In this document: positions 30,801-42,771 of the stretch, piece by piece
Numbering within the stretch: position 1 is the stretch's first letter
Layout of the letters: every line of letters starts with the position of its first letter
Source: Palaemon carinicauda
Taxonomy: Eukaryota > Arthropoda > Malacostraca > Decapoda > Palaemonidae
DNA: 64,000 nt
Assembly (NCBI RefSeq): GCF_036898095.1
Contig: NC_090735.1
Span: forward strand, 1,944,888-2,008,887
Direction: 5' to 3'
The notes under the pieces: generated by a model
Seen by the model: only the letters and a program-made list of their open reading frames with translations
Database searches by the model: none
What the model was told of the DNA's origin: nothing
Made by a program: the position numbers and the translations under genes

Positions 30801-33800
30801 TGGAGATGTACGCCAAGGCTGTGGTGTTGTCGGAGTTCACCTCCACCACCTTGCCTAGAAGGAGGGACTTGAAGCTTCTCAAGGCCAGATGAACTGCCAG
30901 TAGCTCCTTGCAGTTGATATGCAACGCTCTTTGATCCGCATTCCACGTGCCCGAGCATTCCCGACCGTCTAATGTCGCACCCCAGCCCGTGTCCGATGGG
31001 TCCGAGAAGAGAACGTGGTTGGGGGTCTGAACAGCCAGTGGCAGACCCTCCTTGAGGAGAATGTTGTCCTTCCACCAAGTCAGTGACGACTTCATCTTCT
31101 CGGAAATAGGGATCGAGACCGCTTCTAGCGTCTTGTCCTTTCTCCAGTGAACAGCTAAGTGAAATTGAAGGGGTCGGAGGTGGAGTCTCCCTAACGCAAT
31201 GAACTGGTCCAGTGATGAAAGCGTCCCTATCAGACTCATCCACTGTCTGACTGAACATCGGTCCTTCTTTAGCATGTTCTGGATGCATTCTTGGGCTTGA
31301 CTGATTCTGGGGGCCGACGGAAAAGCCCGAAAAGCTTGACTCTGAATCTCCATTCCTAGGTACACTATAGTTTGGGATGGGACGAGTTGAGACTTTTCCA
31401 TATTGACCAGGAGACCCAATTCTCTGGTCAGATCCAGAGTCCACTTTAGATTCTCCAGACAGCGACGACTTGACGAAGCTCTTAGAAGCCAGTCGTCCAA
31501 ATAGAGGGAGGCTCTGATGTCTGCTAAATGTAGGAATTTGGCAATATTCCTCATCAGTTTCATAAAAAACAAGAGGTGCCGTTCTTAGGCCAAAGCACAG
31601 GGCTTGGAATTGGTATACAACCTTCCCGAACACGAACCTTAGAAAAGGTTGGGAATCTGGGTGGATGGGGACGTGAAAGTAAGCGTCCTTTAGGTCTAAC
31701 GAGACCATCCAGTCTTCCTTCCTGACCGATGCTAGAACCGACTTTGTCGTCTCCATGGTGAACGTCTGCTTTGTGACAAAGACATTCAGAGCACTGACGT
31801 CTAGCACCGGCCTCCACCCTCCTGTCTTCTTCGCCACTAAGAAGAGACGGTTGTAGAAGCCCGGGGATTGATGGTCCCGGACTTTGACTACCGCTCCCTT
31901 TTGTAGTAAGAGAGACACCTCTTGCTGCAAAGCTAGTCTCTTGTCCTCCTCTCTGTACCTGGGAGAGAGGTCGATGGGAGTTGTTGCTAGAGGGGGATTG
32001 CGCAAGAATGGAATCTTGTACCCCTCTCTGAGTAACTTCACAGATTGTGCGTCTGCGCCCCTGTTCTCCCAGGCCTGCCAGTAGTTCCTGAGCCTGGCTC
32101 CCACTGCTGTCTGAAGAAGGTGGCAGTCAGACTCTGCCTTTAAAGGACTTGGAACCCTTCTTCTTGCTCCCACGTTGACCTTCGGCACGAGCACCTCCTC
32201 TGCTGGGGGCTCTGCCACGAAAGGGCGGAATGAACCTTGACGCTGGAGTGTCCATCCTGGGTCTAGGCACGGAGGGCAAAGGGGTGGCTTTGCGTGCGGA
32301 TGACGCAACCAGGTCATGGGTGTCTTTTTGAATCAAGGAGGTGGCAATCTCCTTGATCAACTCCTCAGGGAAGAGGCACTTCGAGAGAGGAGCAAACATA
32401 AGTTCCGACTTCTGACATGGGGTGACTCCAGCTGACAAGAAGGAGCAAAGGTGTTCCCGTTTCTTGAGGACCCCGGAAACGAACGAAGCCGCAAGCTCAC
32501 TAGAACCGTCCCGTATGGCTTTGTCCATGCAGGACATTATGAGCATGGAAGTTTCCTTGTCAGAAGGGGAGGTCTTCCTGCTCAACGCTCCCAAACACCA
32601 GTCCAAAAAGTTGAAAACTTCGAACGCTCGAAAGACTCCTTTCATCAGATGGTCCAAATCCGAAGGAGTCCAACAAATCTTGGAGCGTCTCATGGCCAGC
32701 CTGCGGGGAGAGTCTACAAGACTTGAGAAGTCGCCCTGGGCAGAGGCAGGAACTCCCAAGCCGAGAACTTCTCCCGTGGCAAACCAGACGCTAGATCTGG
32801 AAGCAAGCTTGGCAGGGGGAAACATGGAGGCTGTCTTCCCAAGTTGCTTTTTGGACTGCAACCAATCTCCCAGCACTCTTAAAGCTCTCTTGGACGAGCT
32901 TCGTAAAGGCAGGTGCGGATGACTGCGTGCCTAAAACGAACTCAGAGGGAGGAGAGCGAGGTGCTGCAGACACAAACTGATCAGGATATAAATCCTTGAA
33001 CAGTGCAAGCACTTTCCTAAAGTCCAATGAGGGAGGCGTGGTCTTGGGTTCGTCGATGTCCGTGTGCGGGTCGTCAAGATGTGCACCATCGTCATCATCA
33101 GAGAGTCCATCGTCTGAATGTTGAGGAGGAAGCGGCAAAGTAGTAGGAATAAGCTGGTCGGCTGAGTCCGGCAGCACGGGTGCATGCGTGGCTGCACTGG
33201 ACCCAACGTCATGGAACTGTTGGTCAGTCTGTGAGCTGGCAACAACCATGGCTGTGTGGGGACGCAAAGCGTCTACTCCTGACTGCTGCGGTCGAGTAGT
33301 GGAAACCACAGTGGGTTGCGGAGGTTGACGCACAGCGTCAAAACACGGCAACTTAACTCCACCCTCCTGTTGTTGTGGTAACACGCGAACGTCAACGGAG
33401 GGTTCTGTGCGTCGGTGAACGTCAACATGCGTCTGGCAGGGTCGACTGCGCATGGGTGGTGGAACTCTCACAGCTGGAGTGCGGGAGCAGGTAGCCTCAG
33501 CGTCTACTGGACGCACAACCGTGGTTGGTTGTAGGCTAACGGGTGCAGCGTCAACCTTCTCCGCACGATACTCCTGCATAAAGGAAGCTAACTGAGTCTG
33601 CATAGACTGTAGCAAAGACCACTTAGGGTCTACAGCAGCAGGTGCGGCAACAGACGGTGTTACTGCCTGTTGCGGTACCACTTTGCCTCTCTTAGGAGGT
33701 GTGCAGTCGTCGGAAGACTGCAGCAAGTCCGAACTGACCCAGTGGCTACACCTGGGCCGTTGGACTTGCGCGGAAGGGACCTTGCGTTTGAGAGGCCGTG

Positions 33801-36800
33801 AGACCTTGGTCCATCGTTTCTGGCGAGAAACCTCTTCCGCAGACGAGGAATGAACGGGCTCACTCGTCTTCTTGTGGGAGGGGCGATCTAGGAAAGATAC
33901 GTCCGAAACCACGGAGGGAACGTCTGTCCGCTGATTAAAGCCTGTCGAACCCTTTGGTCGTACGACATTGCTTCTCCCCTGGGCTTGGGAGCTTGCAAGA
34001 GGTCCCGGACTGGGAGGATGACAGGCACGAACAGACGCACCCTCATGCACAACACTAACACTTTTCACTGCACTAACACTCACTTCACTTCCCACTGCAC
34101 TCTTACCCTTCAACTCCCTGACGTCTGCCATGAGTTGGTTGCGGTCATTCGCCAATGACTCGACTCTCTCACCCAGAGCCTGGATGGCACGCATCATATC
34201 TGCCATCGAAGGTTGATGAGTGCTAGAAGGGGGATAGGGAGTAACCACTACAGGGGAAGGAATAGGTTGTGGGGCATGGGGAGAGGAAAAATCAACTGAG
34301 CGAGACGAACTCCTCCTGACTCTATCTCTCTCTAGCCTACGTGAATATTTCAGGAATTCTTGAAAATCGAATTCCGAAAGCCCAACGCATTCCTCACATC
34401 GATCTTCCAATTGACAGGTTTTACCCCGACAATTGGAACAAATGGTGTGCGGATCGATAGAGGCCTTCGGAAGACGCCTTGAACAGTCCCTAGCACTACA
34501 CTTCCTGTATATGGGGACTTGAGAAGGGTCAGACATCTTGAATTAGTCAAAGGGGGAATTCAAAATCTATCCAAGTCGTCAACAAATAATCCAAAATTCA
34601 ATCAAAGAATGCAAGGAAGTATTGAAGATAACCTCTGCACAGCGAAAGCTAATAACCAGAAATGAATACTTCACCAAAAAACGTGAAAATCAATCCAGAA
34701 AGCAACAGCATATTTAGTAGGTCTTGCCGGTGGCACGACAGAGAGAAAATTGGTTCTGTGTTTACTGGGAGTACTTGAGTACCTGCTCGATAGATGGCGC
34801 TGTTGATGAACACCCCCTACCTGTATAGCGATCGCTGGCGTATTTTGTCCTTAGGTTTTTCTGTCGAGCAGCAGAGCTGACAGCTTATATGATCACCGGC
34901 TAAGTTTAATATTGAAAAATTAAATTTTACAATCTAACCCTCATGTAACCCATACTAGTAGATGTCTCTAAATATAAAACAGAATTTATAAGTAGGTAAT
35001 TTTTGGGTGAGACAAGATACTTAGTAGTAACTCAGTTGGTCTGTAAGAGATAACTTCAAATGGATCCTATATAACACATCATATAAGGCCACTCAAGAGA
35101 AGGTGAGTACTAACAAACTGTACGAGTGATGGGAATATGGTACATATACTTAGTGTTGTCTACCTCTTCCTCTTTTAGATTATTTTTGTCATGAACCCCT
35201 TACATCATTAATATTTATTTTGCACATATATCATGAGGGTTCAGATAGTCGAATGCTTGTTTTAGGCATATACTGTATCTCATAAACGTACAAGATAATT
35301 GAACCTTGTGCATTCTTTATAATCACTAAAGTATATGTACAAATATTTTTGCCATTATCAGTAATGGTTCAAGTTGTATTGCTTTCTACCTTTCACTTTT
35401 CATTTATTCTTTTGTAGAACCTTCTTATTTTTCCCTTACTTAAAACTTTACCTCTTAAGTAAACACCCTTTGGGTAGGCAATGAGTTTAAAAATGCAATT
35501 TTTAAAGTATTCCATTGCCATATGGCAGTTCAGTTATCGGTTCCTTGGTATAATGCATATTTCTAAAATATTTTATACAAATCTATATCACCGACTGCTC
35601 TTTATATTGTGAGTTTCTGTGGGTCAATAAGTTTTATATATTTACAAAAGTCATTTTGAGGCCAAATAATTAACAAAGTGAATTACAGTAATACCGTATA
35701 TATTTGTGTAATTTGCAATTTCACATATTGTGTGACCACCAAATTTTCACTCATAAAAATGTTATTTTGATAATAAAATAAATTTTTGAATATACTTACC
35801 CGGTGATTATAATAGCTGCAACTCTGTTGCTCGACAGAAAACTCTTAGGTAAAATTCGCCAGCGATCGCTACACAGGTTGCGGGTGTGCCCAACAGCGCC
35901 ATCTGTCGTCCAGATACCCAGTACTCAATGTAAACAAAGAACTCAATTTTCTCCTCGGTCCACTGCGTCTCTATTGGGGAGGAAGGGAGGGTCCTTTAAT
36001 TTATAATCACCGGGTAAGTATATTCAAAAATTTATTTTAGTATCAAAATAACATTTTTCAATATTAAACTTAGCCGGTGATTATAATAGCTGATTCACAC
36101 CCAAGGGGGTGGGTAGAGACCAGCAAAATATGTTTACATTATTATGAGCTAAGAATTTTTATTTCATTTTAGAAGTTAGCAAAATAACAAAAACAAAATA
36201 AATAGGTACCTGGTAAGGAAGTCGACTTGAACAATTACTCTGCCTTTTTAAGTACGTCTTCCTTACGGAGCCTCGCGATCCTCTTAGGATGCTGATCGAC
36301 CCCTAGGATCTGAAGTATCAAGGGTTGCAACCCATACAACAGGACCTCATCAAAACCCCTAATCTAGGCGCTTCTCAAGAAATGACTTTGACCACCCGCC
36401 AAATCAACCAGGATGCGAAAGGCTTCTTAGCCTTCCGGACAACCCAAAAACAACAATAAAAACATTTCAAGAGAAAGATTAAAAAGGTTATGGAATTAGG
36501 GAATTGTAGTGGTTGAGCCCTCACCCACTACTGCACTCGCTGCTACGAATGGTCCCAGAGTGTAGCAGTCCTCGTAAAGAGACTGGACATCCTAAGATAA
36601 AAAGACGCGAACACTGACTTGCTTCTCCAATAGGTTGCGTCCATTATACTTCGCAGAGATCTATTTTGTTTAAAGGCCACGGAAGTTGCGACAGCTCTAA
36701 CTTCGTGTGTCCTTACCTTCAGCAAAGCTTGGTCTTCCTCACTCAGATGGGAATGAGCTTCTCGTATTAACAGTCTGATAAAATAGGATAAAGCATTCTT

Positions 36801-39800
36801 TGACATAGGCAAAGATGGTTTCTTAACTGAACACCATAAAGCTTCAGACAGGCCTCGTAAAGGTTTAGTTCGTTTTAAATAGAACTTAAGAGCTCTCACA
36901 GGGCATAAGACTCTTTCTAGTTCATTTCCAACCATATTAGAAAGGCTTGGAATATCGAACGATTTCGGCCAAGGTCGAGAAGGCAGCTCGTTTTTGGCTA
37001 GAAAACCAAGTTGTAGAGAACATGTAGCCGTTTCAGATGAAAATCCGATGTTCTTGCTGAAGGCATGAATCTCACTGACTCTTTTAGCTGTGGCTAAGCA
37101 TACCAGGAAAAGTGTCTTTAAGGTGAGATCTTTTAGGGAGGCTGATTGTAGCGGCTCGAACCTGTCTGATATGAGGAATCTTAGTACCACGTCTAAATTC
37201 CAACCAGGTGTAACCAAACGACGTTCCTTCGTGGTCTCAAAAGACTTAAGGAGGTCCTGTAGATCTTTATTGTTGGAAAGATCTAAGCCTCTGTGACGGA
37301 AGACTGATGCCAACATGCTTCTGTAACCCTTGATAGTGGGAGCTGAAAGAGATCGTTCTTTCCTCAGGTATAAGAGGAAGTCAGCTATTTGAGTTACAGA
37401 GGTACTGGTCGAGGATACAGATACTGACTTGCACCAGTTTCGGAAGACTTCCCACTTCGATTGGTAGACTCTAAGGGTGGATGTTCTCCTTGCTCTAGCA
37501 ATCGCTCTGGCTGCCTCCTTCGAAAAGCCTCTAGCTCTCGAGAGTCTTTCGATAGTCTGAAGGCAGTCAGACGAAGAGCGTGGAGGCCTTGGTGTACCTT
37601 CTTTACGTGTGGCTGACGTAGAAGGTCCACCCTTAGAGGAAGAGTTCTGGGAACGTCTACTAGCCATCGAAGTACCTCAGTGAACCATTCTCTCGCGGGC
37701 CAGAGGGGAGCAACTAGCGTCAACCTTGTCCCTTCGTGAGAGGCGAACTTCTGCAGTACCTTGTTGACAATCTTGAACGGAGGGAATGCATATAGGTCTA
37801 GATGTGACCAATCTAGGAGAAAGGCATCTATATGAACTGCTGCTGGGTCCGGGATTGGTGAGCAATATATTGGGAGCCTCTTGGTCATCGAGGTTGTGAA
37901 GAGATCTATGGTTGGCTGGCCCCAGGTGGCCCATAGTCTCTTGCATACATCCTTGTGGAGGGTCCATTCTGTTGGAATGATTTGTCCCTTCCGACTGAGA
38001 CAATCTGCCATGACATTCAAGTTGCCTTGGATGAACCTCGTTACTAGCGAAATGTTTAGACCTTTTGACCAGGTGAGGAGGTCCCTTGTGATCTCGTACA
38101 ACGTCAGTGAGTGGGTCCCTCCTTGCTTGGAGATGTACGCCAAAGCCGTGGTGTTGTCCGAGTTCACCTCCACCACTTTGCCTTGAAGGAGAGACTTGAA
38201 GCTTTTCAAGGCCAGATGTACTGCCAGTAGCTCCTTGCAGTTGATATGCATTGTCCTTTGACTCGAGTTCCATATTCCCGAGCATTCCCGACCGTCTAAT
38301 GTCGCGCCCCAGCCTACGTCCGATGCGTCCGAGAAGAGAACGTGGTTGGGAGTCTGAACAGCCAGGGGCAGACCCTCTCTGAGGCTGATACTGTCCTTCC
38401 ATCATGTCAGGCAAGACTTCATCTTCTCGGAAATGGGGATCGAGACCGCTTCTAGCGTCTTGTCCTTTTTCCAGTGAAATGCTAGGTGATATTGAAGAGG
38501 ACGGAGGTGTAGTCTTCCTAATGACACGAACTGTTCCAGGGATGATAGCGTCCCTATCAGACTCATCCACTTCCTGACTGAACATCGTTCCTTCTTCAGC
38601 ATGTTCTGGATGCATAACTGGGCTTGGCTTGTTCTGGGGGCCGACGGAAAAGCCTGAAAAGCTACTGTGAATCTCCATCCCTAAATATACAATAGTTTGG
38701 GATGGGACCACTTGTGACTTTTCCATATTGACAAGGAGACCCAATTCCTTGGTCAGATCTAGAGTCCACTTTAGATCCTTCAGACAGCGACGACTGGAAG
38801 AAGCTCTGAGAAGCCAGTCGTTCAAATAGAGGGAGGCTCGGATGTCCGCTAAATGAAGGAATTTGGCTACATTCCTCATCAGCCTCGTAAACACAAGAGG
38901 AGCTGTGCTTAGGCCAAAGCACAGGGCTTGAAACTGGTAGACAACCTTTTCGAAAACGAATCTTAGAAAAGGTTGGGAGTCCGGGTGGATGGGGACGTGG
39001 AAGTAGGTGTCCCTTAGGTCTAACGAGACCATCCAGTCTTCCCTTCTGACCGCTGCTAGAACCGACTTTGTGGTCTCCATGGAGAACGTCTGCTTTGTGA
39101 CAAACACATTCAGCGCACTGACGTTTAGCACCGGCCTCCACCCTCCTGTCTTCTTTGACACCAAGAAGAGACGGTTGTAGAATCCCGGGGTTTGATGGTC
39201 CAGGACTTTGACTACCGCTCCCTTCTCTAGTAAGAGAGACACTTCCTGTTTCAATGCTCGTCTCTTGTCTTCCTCTCTGTACCTGGGAGAGAGATCGATG
39301 GGAGACGTTGCTAGAGGGGGTTTTCGTACAAACGGGATCTTGTACCCCTCTCTGAGCAACTTCACAGATTGTGCATCTGCGCCTCTCTTTTCCCAGGTCT
39401 GCCAGAAGTTCTTGAGTCTGGCTCCCACTGCTGTCTGAAGAAGCTGGCAGTCAGACTCTGCCCTTAAAGGACTTGGTTCCTTTCTTCTTTCCACGTCTCC
39501 CTTCGGCACAAGCACCTCCTCTGCTGGAGGCTCTGCCACGAAAGGGCGGAATAAAACGGGACGCTGGAGTGTCCATCCTTGGTCTAGCTGACAAGGTAGG
39601 CAAAGGGGTGGCTTTGCGAGCAGAGGACGCAACAAGATCGTGAGTATCATTCTGTATCAAAGAAGCGGCAATCTCCTTAATCAGGTCCTCTGGAAAAAGG
39701 CACTTGGAAAGAGGAGCAAACAGAAGTTCGGATCTCTGGCATGGTGTAACTCCAGCTGAAAGGAATGAGCATAGGTTCTCACGCTTCTTAAGGACTCCGG

Positions 39801-42712
39801 ACACAAAAGATGCAGCAAGCTCATTAGACCCATCACGTACGGCCTTGTCTATGCAGGACATGATGAGCAAGGAAGTCTCCTTCTCTGTCGGAGAGATCTT
39901 TCTGCTTAGAGCTCCTAGACACCAGTCTAAAAAGTTAAAAACCTCGAAGGCTCTAAATATACCTTTCGAAAGGTGGTCCAGGTCCGAAGATGACCAACAT
40001 ATCTTTGAGCGTCTCATGGCTAGGCGGCGGGGAGAGTCTACAAGACTTGAGAAGTCGCCCTGGGCAGAGGCAGGAACTCCCAAGCCGAGAACTTCTCCCG
40101 TGGCATACCAGACGCTCGATCTAGAAGAGAGTCTAGCAGGGGGAAACGTAAAGGCTGTCTTCCCTAAACTCTTTTTGGACTGCAGCCATTCTCCTATCAC
40201 TCGTAAAGCTCTCTTGGACGAGCGTGCGAGGACGAGTCTAGTAAAGGCAGGAGTGGTTGACGGCATGCCTAACACAAACTCTGACGGAGGAGAGCGCGGA
40301 GCCACAGACACAAACTGGTCCGGAAACATCCCTTTGAACAGGGCCAAAACTTTCCTAAAGTCCAAAGAGGGTTGCGTAGACTTAGGCTCGTCCAGTTCTG
40401 AATGCGGTTCATCTACGTGTGCAGCACCATCATCATCAGAAAGTCCCTCATCCGAGTATTGAGGAGGAAGCGGCAACGGAGTGAGTAACGGCTGGTTAGC
40501 TGAGTCCGGTCGCACGGGTGCATGCGTGACTGAGCCGGACGCAACGTCATGGAACTGTTGCCCAGTCTGTGAGCTGGCAACAACCATAGCAGTGCGGGGA
40601 CGCACAGCGTCTACTCCAGACTGTCTAGACTGATGTGGGTGAGCAGTGTCAACCACACTGGGTTGCGGAGGTTGACGCACCGCGTCAAAACAAAACAACT
40701 CTGACGGTTGTTGAACCTCACGAACGTCAACGGATACCTCCGTGCGTCGCTGAACGTCAACATGCGGCTGGCAGATCACACTGGAACGCATGGGTGGCGG
40801 AACTCTCTCAACTGGAGTGCGTGAGAAGGTTACCTCAGCGTCCCCAGGACGCACAACCGAGCGTGTGGGTGGTTGTAGGCAAGGAGCTGCACTAGCTGGT
40901 GCGGCAGCAACCTTCTCCGCCCGAAAGTCCTGCATAAGCGACGTTAGTTGAGACTGCATGTCTTGCAGTAAAGACCACTTAGGGTCTACAGGAGCAGGTG
41001 CGGCGACAGACGGTGTAACTGTCTGAAGCGGTACCGCTTTGCCTCTCTTAGGAGGTGAGCAGTCATCGGATGACTGCAGCGAGTCCGAACTGACCCAGTG
41101 GCTACAGCTGGGCCGTTGGACTTGCGCGGAAGGGACCGACTTGCGCTTTAACGGTCGTGAGACCTTGGTCCATGGTTTCTTGCGAGAAACACCTTCCGAA
41201 GACGAGGTATAAATGGGCTCTCTCGTCTTTGTTAGGCAGGGGCCATCTTGGGTAGATACGCCCGATACCACGGAGGGAACGTCTGTTCGCTGATTAAAGC
41301 CTCTCGAACCCATTTGTCGTACGACATCGCTTCTCCCCTGGACTTGGGAGCTTGCAAGAGGTCCCGGACTAGGAGGACGACAGGCATGAACAGACGAACC
41401 CTCAAGCGCAACACTATCCACAACACTATCACTCACTTTAACACTTCCCACTGCACTTTTACACTTCAGCTCCTTCACATCCGCCATGAGCTGATTACGG
41501 TCACTAGCCAGGGACTCAACTCTCTCACCCAGAGCTTGGATGGCACGCATCATATCAGCCATCGAAGGTTCCTGAGTGCCAGAAGGGGGATTAGGAGCAA
41601 CCACTACAGGGGAAGGAATAGGTTGTGGGGCATGAGGAGAGGAAATGTCAATAGAACGAGAGGAACTTCTCCTAACTCTATCTCTCTCTAGCCTACGTGT
41701 ATACTTTTGGAATTCGATAAAATCGAATTCCGAAAGCCCAACGCACTCCTCACATCGATCTTCCAATTGACAGGTTTTATCCCGACAATTGGAACAAATA
41801 GTGTGAGGGTCGATAGAGGCCTTCGGAAGACGCCTTGAACAGTCCCTAGCATTGCACTTCCTAAATTTTGGGACTTGTGAAGGGTCAGCCATTTTGAATT
41901 GGTCAAAGGGGAATTCAAAAACTATCAAAAAGTCATCAACAAAGAATCCGTAATCAAAAAGAGTTCAAGGAATTGCGAAGAGAAAGCCTGCACAGCGAAA
42001 GCTCAAAACTAGAATAGTGTACTTCACCAATTAGTTGTGAAAACAAATCCAGTTTAGCAACAGCGAATAAGCACGTCTTGTCGGTAGCACGACAGAGAGA
42101 AAATTGAGTTCTTTGTTTACATTGAGTACTGGGTATCTGGACGACAGATGGCGCTGTTGGGCACACCCGCAACCTGTGTAGCGATCGCTGGCGAATTTTA
42201 CCTTAGAGTTTTCTGTCGAGCAACAGAGTTGCAGCTATTATAATCACCGGCTAAGTTTAATATTGAAAAATGATTTTATGTATCTCGTATATCCAATGAG
42301 CTCCTAACTAACTTTTTTCTTTTTCTCCACCTCTTAATTTCAACTTCCAGTTCAATAAGTTAAAAAGAGCAAAAGAGTTTTCATATAAGTATCGTAAGTA
42401 ATAAATACGGCTATAAACAACCGACTGAATAACAGATGCTTTGATTGTAAACAACCAATTTGGATAGTAATGTGACAAATTCATAGATAATTTGTATTTA
42501 TCCTAACTATACAAACCTTAGCTATTTATTAGGGGTGCTATGCCAGAAGTAATACCCCTAATGAATAGCAGGGTTTGTATTCCAGTTATGGAACAAAGCT
42601 GTTCTGCCTGCATTTCAACAGTAAACTATTACTGTAGTTGTTACAAATGATGTTAAGTAAATACGACTGATATACAGTATTATTAAAGAAAATGTCAACA
42701 ATTTCCTAAGCT

Positions 42713-42771
<59 letters not shown>

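Larger units (their letters stand above)
28427..34920 (-). mobile_element. DIRS-type retrotransposon, family A copy 1, about 6.5 kb
   Basis: Minus-strand order: 5' ITR (34920-34740), gag, RT-RNase H, overlapping tyrosine recombinase, ICR (28763-28670), 3' ITR (to 28427). The ICR halves are exact complements of the two termini (54 and 40 bp). It is full length, but gag has a 14-bp deletion, RT a 1-base insertion (about 31566) and the recombinase a TAG (29888-29890). It lies in an ERI1 intron, gene-sense, 131 bp from an exon. No target-site duplication is evident, as expected for DIRS. Confidence 0.93.
35761..42271 (-). mobile_element. DIRS-type retrotransposon, family A copy 2, about 6.5 kb
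   Basis: Same architecture as copy 1: 5' ITR 42271 to about 42080, gag 41892-39451 (intact), RT-RNase H (broken), recombinase 37667-36543, ICR about 36091-36000, 3' ITR to 35761. The ITRs are diagnostic: 35810-35950 is the inverse of about 42080-42230. The inner ITR differs from copies 1 and 3 at several bases (for example TGATTATAATAGCTGCAAC), so it is a distinct sub-lineage. It lies in the same ERI1 intron as copy 1, gene-sense. Confidence 0.93.

Noticed and set aside
39704..40462. 252-codon plus-strand frame
   Set aside because: Antisense shadow of the intact copy 2 Gag frame.
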